Source of the DNA: Nitrobacter winogradskyi Nb-255
GTDB lineage: Bacteria > Pseudomonadota > Alphaproteobacteria > Rhizobiales > Xanthobacteraceae
Reading direction: 5' to 3'
NCBI RefSeq assembly: GCF_000012725.1
Contig: NC_007406.1
Span: 2,446,001 to 2,510,000, forward strand
DNA: 64,000 nt
Made by a program: the position numbers and the translations under genes
In this document: piece by piece, positions 26,855 through 36,066 of the stretch
Position numbering within the stretch: position 1 is the first letter of the stretch
How the letters are laid out: the number at the start of each line of letters is the position of its first letter
Notes under the pieces: model-generated
What the model was told of the DNA's origin: nothing
What the model saw: the letters and a program-made list of their open reading frames with translations, nothing else
Databases searched by the model: none

Positions 26855-28815
26855 ATCCCGACCCCTACCGCCTTGCTATTGGTGCTTCTCAAATTCCGAT
26901 ACCGCGCCAGCGCCCAGAGCGGGAAGAACTTGGAGTAGCCATGGTACCTCAGATAAAATACGCGTGGAAAGCCCGTGGCCGTATAGCGCTGCTCGTCCCA
27001 CAGACCTTTTTTTGTTTGTGTGTCTATCAGGTACTTGATTCCCCTCGCCACCGCAGGATTTTCGACCTCGCCCGCCGCCATCAAGGCCAGCAACGCCCAG
27101 GCCGTCTGCGAAGCCGTGGTCGGCGCTCCCTCGAATCCCTTATAGTCGAGTCGGTAGCTGACCGCATCCTCGCCCCAGCCGCCATCGGCATTCTGGATCG
27201 ACACCAGCCAGTTCACCGCCCGGCGGATCACGGGATCCTGGTGATCGACCCCGGCGACGTTGAGCGCGCAGAGCACTGACCAGGTGCCGTAGATGTAGTT
27301 CAGGCCCCAGCGGCCGTACCACGAACCCTCCGCGAGCTGGGTCCGGCGCAGATACTCGACTCCCGCCGCCATGGACGAGCTGCTGTCCACGGTCTCGCCG
27401 AGTTGCGCCAGCATCGAGACGCACCGCGCGGTGACATCCTCGGTCGGCGGATCGAGCAGAGCGGCATGGTCGGAGAACGGGATGTTGTTAAGGTAGTATT
27501 CAAGATTGTCGGCATCGAACGCGGCAAAGCCGCCGTCCCGGCTCTGCATCCCCTCGATCCACTCACGACCACGCGCGATCGCTTCGTCGTATCGACCATT
27601 CGGGCCGTTCCGGCGCACCCGATCCATCGCCATGACCACGACAGCGGTATCGTCGAGATCGGGATAGTGGCCGTTGGCGTATTGAAACGCCCAGCCGCCC
27701 GGCCGCACGTCCGGACGTTTCACCGCCCAGTCGCCCTTGAGAACCAGTTCCTGTTTCAGAAGTAGCCAATCGAGGCATTTGCCGGCGCTGTTTACGGCCT
27801 CAGGTCCGCCCGCTTCGAGCAGCGCGTGACAGCTCAGCGCGGTATCCCAGATCGGCGACACGCATGGCTGGCAGTAGGCCTCATTTTCGCCGACGACCAG
27901 AAGCTTGTCGATGCCGCGTCGCGTCACCGCGCGCGGCGGATGCTCCGGTGGGAATCCCAACGCGTCATACATCATCACCGTATTGACCATCGGCGGAAAG
28001 ATCGCGCCGAGGCCGTCCTCTCCGTTGAGGCGCTCCTCGACAAACGCGATCGCCTTTTTCATGGCGCGCGCCCGCAGCCACTTGGGAGACAGCGGTTCTA
28101 TCAGCCGCAAGACCCGGTCAAAGCCGGTAAACAGCGCGAACCAGCCCGGACTTTGGTGCGGAGCCCTCTTCGGCGTGCCTACCGTCGCCGGATCCTCAAG
28201 AAAAAGTTCGCGGATGCCGATGCCGCGCGGATTGCGCGCGCGCGGCTTCAGCGCGGCCAGCACCATCAGCGGCACCATGGTGGTGCGCGCCCAGTAGGAG
28301 ACCTTGTTGAGATGGAACGGCGACCACATCGGCAGCAGCATGATCTCGACCGGCAGCACCGGAACGCTGCGCCACGTCAGTTCGCCGAAAAACGAGAGCA
28401 GAAAGCGCGTGAAGACGTTCACATTCGCCGCGCCGCCTCGGGACAGGATGGCCTCGCGCGCCCGCGCCATGTGTGGCGCGTCGATGGAATCGCCGGCCAT
28501 TTTCAGCGCGAAATAGGCCTTCACGCTGGCGCTCATGTCGAACGGGCCGTCATGCACCAGCGGCCAGCCGCCATGCGCGCCCTGGATGCGGCGGAGGTAA
28601 GCCGCGATCTTGGCTTCGAGCACCGTATCGACGGGTTCGCCGAGGTAATGCCGCATCAGGATGTATTCGGACGGGATGGTTGCGTCGGCCTCGAGTTCGA
28701 ACACAAAATGACCGTCCGACTGCTTGAGGCTTAGAAGCCCGCGCGTCGCGGCGCCGATACGGTCCCCGAGAACATTATCGTCGATCGGCGCGGCTGTGGC
28801 GTTGATGGAATTCAT
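26851..28815 (-). CDS. shc: Squalene-hopene cyclase (HpnF)
   Basis: The 654-residue triterpene cyclase converts squalene to diploptene (hop-22(29)-ene) and diplopterol at the membrane. The protonating DxDD motif is DLDDTA at 386-391. Several QW-type repeats are visible: KQSDGHFVFELE (31-42), GAHGGWPLV, QSRDGGFAAFD, QLAEGSWYGRWG and QNADGGWGED. The length matches the bacterial cyclases (about 630-660 residues). It lies 13 bases after hpnE, and its stop overlaps the hpnG start. Confidence 0.97.
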   Translation of the reverse strand: MNSINATAAPIDDNVLGDRIGAATRGLLSLKQSDGHFVFELEADATIPSEYILMRHYLGEPVDTVLEAKIAAYLRRIQGAHGGWPLVHDGPFDMSASVKAYFALKMAGDSIDAPHMARAREAILSRGGAANVNVFTRFLLSFFGELTWRSVPVLPVEIMLLPMWSPFHLNKVSYWARTTMVPLMVLAALKPRARNPRGIGIRELFLEDPATVGTPKRAPHQSPGWFALFTGFDRVLRLIEPLSPKWLRARAMKKAIAFVEERLNGEDGLGAIFPPMVNTVMMYDALGFPPEHPPRAVTRRGIDKLLVVGENEAYCQPCVSPIWDTALSCHALLEAGGPEAVNSAGKCLDWLLLKQELVLKGDWAVKRPDVRPGGWAFQYANGHYPDLDDTAVVVMAMDRVRRNGPNGRYDEAIARGREWIEGMQSRDGGFAAFDADNLEYYLNNIPFSDHAALLDPPTEDVTARCVSMLAQLGETVDSSSSMAAGVEYLRRTQLAEGSWYGRWGLNYIYGTWSVLCALNVAGVDHQDPVIRRAVNWLVSIQNADGGWGEDAVSYRLDYKGFEGAPTTASQTAWALLALMAAGEVENPAVARGIKYLIDTQTKKGLWDEQRYTATGFPRVFYLRYHGYSKFFPLWALARYRNLRSTNSKAVGVGM

Positions 28816-28828
28816 GGCGACTGACGTC

Positions 28829-30082
28829 TCAGATTGAGCGGGTTTTCAGAACGTGATCGGCGGCCCGGTTTCCGGAGCGAACCGATCCCTCGATGGTTGC
28901 CGGCAACCCCGTATCAGTCCAGTCGCCGGCGAGAAACAGGTTTTTCCAAGCCGTCAGGGTTCCCGGACGCAGGGCATTCTGCTCGGGCGAAGCCTCGAAT
29001 GTGGCGCGGCGCTCGCGCACGATCTGCCAGGCCGGCATCTCGGCCTCGAGGCCGGCGACCGCGCAGATATCCTTCCAGATCGCCCGCGCCAGTTCCTCGC
29101 GCGGCATGTCCACCAGCCGGTCGCCACCGCTGATGGTGATGGAAAATCGGTCCGGAAACGCGAACAGCCATTCGATCAGGCCGTTCACGACGCCGATCAT
29201 CGGCGGATGATGCGGCGGCGGAACGAAACGGAAATGCGCGTTGACGATGGCGCGGAACCTGGTCGGCACGGTCAGGCCGGGCAGCAACATGGCCGCGGAG
29301 CGCGGCGGAACCGCCATCACGACGGCATCTTCAGGCCCGAGCGCGATGGTCTGATCGCCGAGCGCGAGTTCCGTGACCCTGCCGTGCGCCATCGTGAGAC
29401 GCCTCACCTCGTGGCCGACATCGACGCTGCCGCCCCTGGCGCGAATGTAACCGATCGCCGGCTCGATCAGCACCGAACTCAGCCCGTCGCGCGCGATCAA
29501 CGGGCGGCACGCCTGCCCACCCGCCAGCAACGTCTCGCGAATGATCGCACCGGCAAGGCCGGCCGATCCATCGGGCGGATCGATGTTCAGCGCCGCAAGC
29601 AGAAGCGGCAGCACCAGCCGCTTGTAAAGCACGCCCTCGCACTTGATGGCGTCGCCGACCCGCGTGCCGGCGCTCGCCCAGATCAGCGGCGCGAGCGCGA
29701 AGTAATCGGCGGGTGATGTGTCCGGAACCCGGCGAGTGCGGTCGAACACCCAGAATGGAACGCGCCCGTCGTTGATCCGCAGGGTCCAGCGTTTATCGGC
29801 GGCAAGATCGATGAACTGGAACTCGGCCTCCGGCGGCCCCCGCAGGCCGGCTTCGGAGCCGATCGTGCGTGCATAGGCCATCACATTGTTGTTGCCGGAG
29901 AGCACCAGATGGTTGCCGTTATCGATCGTCAGATTGGTCGCGCCGTCGAAATAGGAACGGCAACGGCCGCCCACCTGCTGCGCGGCCTCGTGCACGCGAA
30001 CCAGATAACCGGCGTCGGCCAGGCGCACGCCCGCCGCAAGCCCGGAAATGCCGCCACCGGCGATATGAACGGTCCGTTCCAT
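28829..30082 (-). CDS. hpnE: HpnE, squalene-associated FAD-dependent desaturase/oxidase
   Basis: The 417-residue flavoprotein converts hydroxysqualene to squalene, the last of the three HpnCDE steps. The dinucleotide-binding motif AGGGISGLAAGVRLADAG starts at residue 8, followed by the VHEAAQQVGGRC segment typical of phytoene-desaturase-like amine oxidases. The C-terminal part includes FLAGDWTDTGLPATIEG, the conserved FAD-binding end. The start at 30082 overlaps the hpnD stop by one base (TGATG). Confidence 0.94.
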   Translation of the reverse strand: MERTVHIAGGGISGLAAGVRLADAGYLVRVHEAAQQVGGRCRSYFDGATNLTIDNGNHLVLSGNNNVMAYARTIGSEAGLRGPPEAEFQFIDLAADKRWTLRINDGRVPFWVFDRTRRVPDTSPADYFALAPLIWASAGTRVGDAIKCEGVLYKRLVLPLLLAALNIDPPDGSAGLAGAIIRETLLAGGQACRPLIARDGLSSVLIEPAIGYIRARGGSVDVGHEVRRLTMAHGRVTELALGDQTIALGPEDAVVMAVPPRSAAMLLPGLTVPTRFRAIVNAHFRFVPPPHHPPMIGVVNGLIEWLFAFPDRFSITISGGDRLVDMPREELARAIWKDICAVAGLEAEMPAWQIVRERRATFEASPEQNALRPGTLTAWKNLFLAGDWTDTGLPATIEGSVRSGNRAADHVLKTRSI

Positions 30083-30918
30083 CAGATCAACGCATACCGA
30101 AGGACGATGGCGATCTTCGCCGCGTAGCTCACGCGGACGGGTGAACGTGGCGGCTGAAAACCGCGCTCCTCCAGCAAATCCAGTATCGCGTGATAATATT
30201 TCGACATGATGCGCGGCGCTCGCACGGCACGGCGCGCGTTACGATTCATGATCTCGTCCGATTCGACGAAATGCGTCCGCGCCCGCTCCATGAGCCGGAC
30301 ACAGACTTCGGGGATCGCCGGGCTCGATATCACGGCGGCCGGATCGGTGCAGTCTATACCGGCGCGGAGCAGTTCCTCGCGCGGCACGTACAGCCGGCCG
30401 ATCGCGGCGTCCTCGTCGAGGTCACGCAGGATGTTCGTCAACTGCAGGGCGCGGCCAAGATGGTGGCTGAGCAGGATGCCGTCCTGCTCAGGCAAGCCGA
30501 ACACCCGGACCGACAGCCGTCCGACGGCGCTGGCGACGCGATCGCAATACAGATCGAGCGTGGCTTCCTCAGGCGCGCGAATATCCGCCAGCACGTCCAT
30601 TTCCATACCGTCGATGACGGCAAGAAAATCCTCGCGGCGCATGCCGAAGGCGTCAACGGAGGCGACGTAATCGCGCAACCGTTCCGGCGCGCGTCCCTGA
30701 TAGAGCGCGTCGATATCGTCACGCCACTGCTGAAGCGCGGCCTGCCGTTCGGACCGTGGACGGTCCGAATCCGCAATGTCGTCCACATAGCGGCAAAACG
30801 TGTAGATCTGGAACATCGCCTCGCGCTGCGCGCGCGGCAGGATACGCATCGCCGCGTAGAACGAACTGTTGGACGCGGTTTCTCCCGAACTCGCGTCGGC
30901 TGTCGTCGCGATTGTCAT
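30082..30918 (-). CDS. hpnD: HpnD, presqualene diphosphate synthase
   Basis: The 278-residue enzyme condenses two farnesyl diphosphates to presqualene diphosphate. The first Asp-rich motif is YVDDIADSD (D46, D47, D50), and the second is LRDLDEDAAIGRLYVP in the middle of the chain. It belongs to the squalene/phytoene synthase family. Its start overlaps the hpnC stop by four bases (ATGA), giving coupled translation. HpnC, HpnD and HpnE together make squalene from farnesyl diphosphate. Confidence 0.95.
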   Translation of the reverse strand: MTIATTADASSGETASNSSFYAAMRILPRAQREAMFQIYTFCRYVDDIADSDRPRSERQAALQQWRDDIDALYQGRAPERLRDYVASVDAFGMRREDFLAVIDGMEMDVLADIRAPEEATLDLYCDRVASAVGRLSVRVFGLPEQDGILLSHHLGRALQLTNILRDLDEDAAIGRLYVPREELLRAGIDCTDPAAVISSPAIPEVCVRLMERARTHFVESDEIMNRNARRAVRAPRIMSKYYHAILDLLEERGFQPPRSPVRVSYAAKIAIVLRYALI

Positions 30919-31793
30919 GCGCCGGCCGCAGGGTTCGACACCGGCCGTCGCCGCAGCAAGCGGCGAAGCATTTCCATGGTGATGCCGGCGGCGCTGTAAC
31001 CGAGCAGTTGCAGCGGCTTGAGATGAACCGTCTCGCTCAGAGGATCGCGCGCTTTCAGCAAGGCGACGATCTTGTCGGCGAACATCTGAATCACGCCGAC
31101 TTCAAGTCCCAGCCTCGTATCCCTGATCTCGCCCGCGAGCGGCCGGCCCTCGTCGAGCAAAACTTCGGTCCGTCCGGCGAGCGCGTGCAGGCATTGCAGG
31201 AGCGCCGGCGAGGATTTGTCCTCCCCGAGCATTTCCACCGAGACGCCCGAGGCGGCAAGCGCATCGCGCGGCAGATAAACGCGGTTGAGATTCCTGTAAT
31301 CCTTGGCGCAATCCTGAAGATGGTTGTTGATCTGCAGGCCGGCGCACAGGGCGTCCGACGCGGTCCAGGTCGACATGCTCTCGCCATGCACGTCGAGCAT
31401 GAAACGCCCGACCGGCATCGCCGAGTAGCGGCAATAATCGATCACGTCGTCCCAGGTCTCGTAGCGCAGCTTGGTGACGTCCATCCGGAACGCCTTCAGC
31501 ACATCGATGGCGTGGCGCGGCGGCATCGACCGTTGCGCCAGCGCCTTGCGAAGGTTGACGGCTTCGGGCTGGCTGTCTCCCTGTCCCAGGAGTTCGCTCT
31601 CAAACAGGTCGAGCCAGGCAAGCTTGTCCTTTTCACCGAGTTCGGCGTGATCGGCGATGTCGTCCGCCGTCCGGACGAAATTATAGAATGCGAGAATCAA
31701 CGCGCGATGACGCGGGTGAATGAGACGCGACGCGACGGGAAAATTCTCGTCGCGATGGGTCTTTCCGGATCGTAGCTGGTTCGCGGCGGGCAT
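30915..31793 (-). CDS. hpnC: HpnC, hydroxysqualene synthase
   Basis: The 292-residue squalene/phytoene synthase family protein converts presqualene diphosphate to hydroxysqualene. The first Asp motif is RTADDIAD (D44, D45, D48) and the second is NNHLQDCAKDYRNLNRVYLP. HRDENFPVAS near the N-terminus is typical of HpnC. It is the first gene of the leftward operon hpnC-hpnD-hpnE-hpnF-hpnG, in which all junctions are overlapping or within 13 bases. Confidence 0.95.
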   Translation of the reverse strand: MPAANQLRSGKTHRDENFPVASRLIHPRHRALILAFYNFVRTADDIADHAELGEKDKLAWLDLFESELLGQGDSQPEAVNLRKALAQRSMPPRHAIDVLKAFRMDVTKLRYETWDDVIDYCRYSAMPVGRFMLDVHGESMSTWTASDALCAGLQINNHLQDCAKDYRNLNRVYLPRDALAASGVSVEMLGEDKSSPALLQCLHALAGRTEVLLDEGRPLAGEIRDTRLGLEVGVIQMFADKIVALLKARDPLSETVHLKPLQLLGYSAAGITMEMLRRLLRRRPVSNPAAGA

Positions 31794-31986
31794 CAGGAAG
31801 GCATCAGGACCGGTTACGTTGACTTAATCGCAATCGGGCCTCCCGCAGGTTCCAAAACCGACGGGGCAGAATAGCCCGCGTTCCATATAGGGGAAACCGC
31901 GAGCTAAACCAATGCTATCTTTCGCCTTTTAGCCCAGCCGCCTGGCGCTGCGACAAAAAGGAACGAATAAAGATGACCGGTCGGGT

Positions 31987-32247
31987 TTACTGGCCGTGGC
32001 TCAGCAGAACCTGATTGCACGCCTTGGAAATTTTCGGGCGATACTGCTGCAGGCATGCGAGAACCGTCAAATCACCCTGATCCATCACGGCGCGGCAAAA
32101 ACGGCTGACATCTCGCACGCAAGCGCGGTGTTCCGCCTCAGTCCCGCTGTGCGGTTGAAGCTGGGGCTGCCTCTGGACCTGCGCCATTGCCAGAGTCGAT
32201 CCGAAGGACAAGAGCAGGGCGGACGATAGTAAAATTTTGGACATCAT
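31987..32247 (-). CDS. Small secreted cysteine-rich-repeat-like protein
   Basis: The 86-residue product has a clear signal peptide (MSKILLSSALLLSFGSTLAMA, cut near residue 22). The mature part has four cysteines: RACVRDVSRFCRAVM and VLACLQQYRPKISKACNQVL. The spacing resembles the short cysteine-rich repeat found in many Bradyrhizobiaceae exported proteins and in the eukaryotic Golgi glycoprotein GLG1. The start may be at residue 2. Function is unknown. It lies 190 bases upstream of hpnC on the same strand. Confidence 0.78.
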   Translation of the reverse strand: MMSKILLSSALLLSFGSTLAMAQVQRQPQLQPHSGTEAEHRACVRDVSRFCRAVMDQGDLTVLACLQQYRPKISKACNQVLLSHGQ

Positions 32248-32789
32248 AATCCTTCATTGCAACGAGGGAGAACTCAAACCTGCACGATACTGGGCAGACC
32301 CGGCGACAGGCTTTTCAAAACTTTGGAAGAGATCACGTCACTCTTTATCGAGACCATACCGAAACAGTCCGCAAGGAACACAGCCGTTTCGACGCCGTGT
32401 GCGTGTCGACGTCCCAAACCTGTTGGCTGCCGCGGCGCGCAGCGAACACGATCGACTTGGACCATTCCTGAGCACACCCTTCCGGTACATCGGCGGTTGT
32501 CAAAAGCGCTGCGAATACGGCTAAATTTGCGGCGGCCGGCGATTGCCCGGCTGCACCCAAGCGGTTTTTCAGATGATAATTTTTAACACGGCTGAAATAA
32601 TCGACTAAATTACGCGCAAGGATTCTGCTATGCTCCGTGGCAGGTTTGCCGATGGCCCGTCAAGTGTCATCCTCTCGTTTTTCACGGTTCATCCGCCCCG
32701 ATTGAACCGCGCGAGCACAGTAGAACTTATTCGCTTGATGCAACTCGAGAAGCATTGGCAAAGCACCTGCTTGATAAGGAAAACCGGAC
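32248..32789. other. 542-base gap without a recognised gene
   Basis: This space lies between two divergently transcribed small secreted-protein genes. It holds several short open frames of 60-109 codons on both strands, but none has a ribosome site, a signal peptide or recognisable similarity. No repeat copy was found here. Promoters for both flanking genes are expected in it. Confidence 0.5.
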
Positions 32790-33290
32790 ATGAAGCAGTT
32801 TGCCATCAGGCTGATTCGGGGATCCGCCATCATCGCCGGTTTAGTCGCGGGCCTCGCATTGTCCGCCCCGGCGAGCTTCGCCCAGTCTGCTCCGTTCACA
32901 GGATTCGCGGGCAACTGGTCGGGAAAAGGCACCGTCACCCTGTCCGACGGATCGAAAGAGAACATTCGCTGCAAGGCGTCTTACAAGGTGGACGGCCGTG
33001 GCACGGCCATGAACCAGAGCCTGCACTGCGCCAGCGCCAGCTACAGGTTCGATCTCTCCAGCGACGTCGCCAGCCATGGCAATGAGATTACCGGGCATTG
33101 GAGCGTAGCCAGCCGGAACCTCTTCGGCTCCCTGCACGGCCGCGCGGGAGGCGGCGGGATCGACGTGTTCGCGCAAGCCGCCGGCTTTGCCGCGAACCTG
33201 ACGATACGTACCCAGGGCAACCGGCAATCGGTCAGGATCACATCCAGGGACGAAATCAGAAACGTTTCCATCACCATGGCGCGTCGCTGA
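32790..33290 (+). CDS. Hypothetical secreted protein
   Basis: The 166-residue protein begins with a signal peptide (about residues 1-31, IIAGLVAGLALSAPASFA). The mature part is rich in beta-type segments: FAGNWSGKGTVTLSDGSKEN, a KASYKVDGRGTAM stretch and two cysteines (IRCKA, LHCAS). This resembles a family of small beta-barrel-like periplasmic proteins in Bradyrhizobiaceae. No function is recognised. AAGGAAAACCGGAC precedes the ATG. Confidence 0.78.
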   Translation: MKQFAIRLIRGSAIIAGLVAGLALSAPASFAQSAPFTGFAGNWSGKGTVTLSDGSKENIRCKASYKVDGRGTAMNQSLHCASASYRFDLSSDVASHGNEITGHWSVASRNLFGSLHGRAGGGGIDVFAQAAGFAANLTIRTQGNRQSVRITSRDEIRNVSITMARR

Positions 33291-33331
33291 GGACTTACTG
33301 ATCCGCCGTCAAGCCGTGCCGCCGGCGCTGC

Positions 33332-35698
33332 TTATTCGGCCGGCTTCGCCACGGCGCCGTGGCGGAAACGTTCCGCAAAGGTGATCAGCCACATCGCGGT
33401 CGGGCGAAGGATCAGGAAGTCCGCCACCAGAGCGGCGACCATCGCGAAGGCGCTGAGCCAGCCGAACAGCCGCAGTGACGGCAGATCCGAAAATACTGTC
33501 ACCACCAGACCGCAGGCCAGCACCACGGTGGTGAGAATCAAGGCCGGCCCCATCAGCACGGTCGCGCGCTCAACCGCCTTGCCGGCGCCGACGCCAGGCC
33601 CGGTCTCCGACCGCAGGCGGTTGAGAAAGTGGATGGTCGCACTCAGTCCAAGGCCGAACGACACCGTGAGCGCGACCACGCTCGCGAATTGCAGCCCTTC
33701 CCCGAGCAACCACAACAACGTGCCGGACAGCACGACCGGGAAAATTCCGGGCAGGATGCAGGCAAACATCACAACGACCGAACGGAACGCCAATCCGATA
33801 AAGACCGCAACCAGCACAAACTCGATCGTAAGACCGTGGTTGAGCTTCTCGATCATACTGGCGCTGTTGCGCGCGGCGATGGCGGACAGGCCGGTGACGG
33901 CCATCTCATAACCGGGATGCGCTGTTCTGACAGCATCCATAGCGCGGTCGAGCTTCTCGACCACCGGCAGAATCTGGCTCGAATCGCGGTCAGGCACCCG
34001 GCCCGACACCACGACCGCCGTCTGGTCCTCAGAGATAAAGCGACGCACCAGATGCTCGGGAATGACGCTGACATATTCCTTGAGGGTCGCGACATCGTGG
34101 CTGCCGGCCTTTTCGGCAAGCCACCGCCGCAATGTTTCGATCGACCAGACGTTGCCGACGCCGGCCTGCTCCTCCACCAGCTTGTGGACCGCGGCGATGG
34201 TGGCCAGCGTCTGCGGCGAATACAGAGTTTCGCCGGCGGGGAATTCGATCAGGATGTCAATCGGATTGGCTCCGGTGAGCTTGGCGTCGAGGCGACCGCT
34301 CGCCGCCACCGCCTGCTCCTTGTCCGGAACCTGATCGGCGAGCCGGTAACGCGGCTCCAGGCTGGCGTAGACTACCGCCAGTCCACCGACCACCAGCAAC
34401 GCCAGCACGCTGAAAAAGCCGGGACGCCCCACCATCCGCTCCGCGATCCAGGCGCAGAAGCGGCGCAGCGCCTGCACACCCCAGTCCGCTGTTTTGAACT
34501 TCTCCGAGAAGCGCCGTTCGTCGCGAACCAGCAGAACGCCGAAGGCGGGCACCAGCAACAGCACCGCGAGCAGCGCGATGATCGTCGCCAGCAGGCCGGC
34601 CTCGCCGAAGCTGCGAATCAGGTCCGAGTTCGAGAATTGCAGCGCGATGAAGGAAATTCCGGCGGTGGCATGGGTCAGGACGCAGGCGGGCCCGACGACG
34701 AGCACGGCATTGCGGAAGGCGGAATACTTGTCCTCACCGGCGATCAGGCGGTCGCGCGCCGCGAATGTCAGCTGCATCGAATCGGAAAAACTGATGACCA
34801 TGATGAGCGGAGTCATCACATTGAGAAACATGTTGAGGCTGAAGTTCGCCCAGCCCAGCACGCCCAACGACAGCAGGATGGCAAGCAGCGGCGGAAACGC
34901 CGCGACGACCATGAAGGAAACCTTGCGGAAGAACACGATCGCGATCAGGCAGCCGGCCAGGATACCGGCGACGTTGTAGATGATCCCGTCACGCTCCACG
35001 GCGTTGCGGATTTCGAGCTGCATCACCGGCACGCCGGACAACTCTTTGGTGAGTCCGGTGTCCCCAAGATCGTCGTTCATGACCTGGCGGATCTGGCCGA
35101 TGGTCGCCTTCAGCTTGCTGTCACTGACGATCGCCGGCTCCAGCGACAGCACGACCAGCGCCAGCGTGCCATCCTCCGACAGCAGCTTGCCGCGAATGAT
35201 CTCGTTGGACTTCACGGTCTCTATGAAATGGTCGTATTCAGCACCTTGCGGCAGTTCGGCTGGAAACAGCGCCGCGGGCAGCTTGCCAGGCTCCGGCGCC
35301 TGACGCGCCGAGAACAACGAGATCAGGCCACGCACACCGTCCACCAGTTGCAGATCGGTGACCAGATCACGCAACTTTTCGAGGTTATCGCGTTCGAGCA
35401 GCGTCTTGCCCTCGACCACGACCAGCACGTCGAACTCAGTCGACGGAAAGCGCCTGGTGACTTCCTCGTACTGGCGATACTCCTTGGTATCGGAGCGGAA
35501 CAACTGGCTGAGCGAGTCATCAATTGTGATGCGCTGGATCCCGAACACGGCGCCGACGACCATGGCCAGCAGAATGATGCAGGACAGGATGGGCGCGCGC
35601 ATCGCAATCAGCCCGACCCGCTCGAACCCGAAAGCGATGCTGAGCGATCGCCTATCCGGTTTGGTCATATCGGCCGCATCGGGATTTCTCTCATGCAT
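33332..35698 (-). CDS. MMPL/RND family transporter, second exporter near the hopanoid cluster
   Basis: The 788-residue protein has an N-terminal membrane helix (ILSCIILLAMVVGAVFGI), a periplasmic loop with FRSDTKEYRQYEEVTRRFPS, six helices in the first half including GILAGCLIAIVFF and VISFSDSMQLTFA, a second large loop and six more helices at the C-terminus (VALTVSFGLGLSATIHFL). The layout matches the MMPL/HpnN-like superfamily, but the sequence differs from HpnN. It lies between the hopanoid operon and hpnP, so a lipid substrate is plausible (inference). The start could be 35725, 35698 or 35668. Confidence 0.85.
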   Translation of the reverse strand: MHERNPDAADMTKPDRRSLSIAFGFERVGLIAMRAPILSCIILLAMVVGAVFGIQRITIDDSLSQLFRSDTKEYRQYEEVTRRFPSTEFDVLVVVEGKTLLERDNLEKLRDLVTDLQLVDGVRGLISLFSARQAPEPGKLPAALFPAELPQGAEYDHFIETVKSNEIIRGKLLSEDGTLALVVLSLEPAIVSDSKLKATIGQIRQVMNDDLGDTGLTKELSGVPVMQLEIRNAVERDGIIYNVAGILAGCLIAIVFFRKVSFMVVAAFPPLLAILLSLGVLGWANFSLNMFLNVMTPLIMVISFSDSMQLTFAARDRLIAGEDKYSAFRNAVLVVGPACVLTHATAGISFIALQFSNSDLIRSFGEAGLLATIIALLAVLLLVPAFGVLLVRDERRFSEKFKTADWGVQALRRFCAWIAERMVGRPGFFSVLALLVVGGLAVVYASLEPRYRLADQVPDKEQAVAASGRLDAKLTGANPIDILIEFPAGETLYSPQTLATIAAVHKLVEEQAGVGNVWSIETLRRWLAEKAGSHDVATLKEYVSVIPEHLVRRFISEDQTAVVVSGRVPDRDSSQILPVVEKLDRAMDAVRTAHPGYEMAVTGLSAIAARNSASMIEKLNHGLTIEFVLVAVFIGLAFRSVVVMFACILPGIFPVVLSGTLLWLLGEGLQFASVVALTVSFGLGLSATIHFLNRLRSETGPGVGAGKAVERATVLMGPALILTTVVLACGLVVTVFSDLPSLRLFGWLSAFAMVAALVADFLILRPTAMWLITFAERFRHGAVAKPAE

Positions 35699-35822
35699 AT
35701 GCTGTCCGTTCCGTCGAGAACCCATCGCCTGGCAAATTTCCGGAAAGCCCCTGGAGCAGACCCTGAAACCGCGGACGGTCGGTCCGCTTCCGACAGTATG
35801 CGTCGATCTCGGGCGCCACGTT

Positions 35823-35875
35823 TAGAGCATGATGCCGAAAAGTGGAAACCGGTTTTCGGAAAAAGAACATGCTCA
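35823..35875. repeat. TAGAGCATGAT/CATGCTC-type palindromic repeat
   Basis: TAGAGCATGATGCCGAAAAG continues through TGGAAACCGGTTTTCGG to AAAAAGAACATGCTC. The arms GAGCATG and CATGCTC pair, with a GAAAACCGG-like inner part. It is a frequent rhizobial intergenic repeat. The remaining gap (35699-36066) shows no gene; the sequence around 35925-36060 is unassigned. Confidence 0.7.
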
Positions 35876-36066
35876 AACAAAGAATAGACTCTAGCCGTTC
35901 CCCGGATAGACTACAAGCAAGGGCGGATCACGCCCTTGTCCGCGCCGCTCACGTCAAAATGATCTCGGCTCATGGGACTTTTGACGCAGGTGCTCCTGCC
36001 ATCCCGGCCTTGCACCGCCGCGCCCGCGAAGCTCGCTGGTCCAGCGATTTATTGAGGTGAATTTTA

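Noticed and set aside
32237-32586. Overlapping short frames between the two small secreted-protein genes
   Set aside because: No ribosome site, no signal sequence and no domain; several frames overlap each other, as expected by chance.
33629-35887. A 752-codon open frame antisense to the MMPL transporter
   Set aside because: It mirrors the real gene on the other strand, with low-complexity Arg/Gln/His composition and no recognisable domain; long antisense frames are expected at this GC content.
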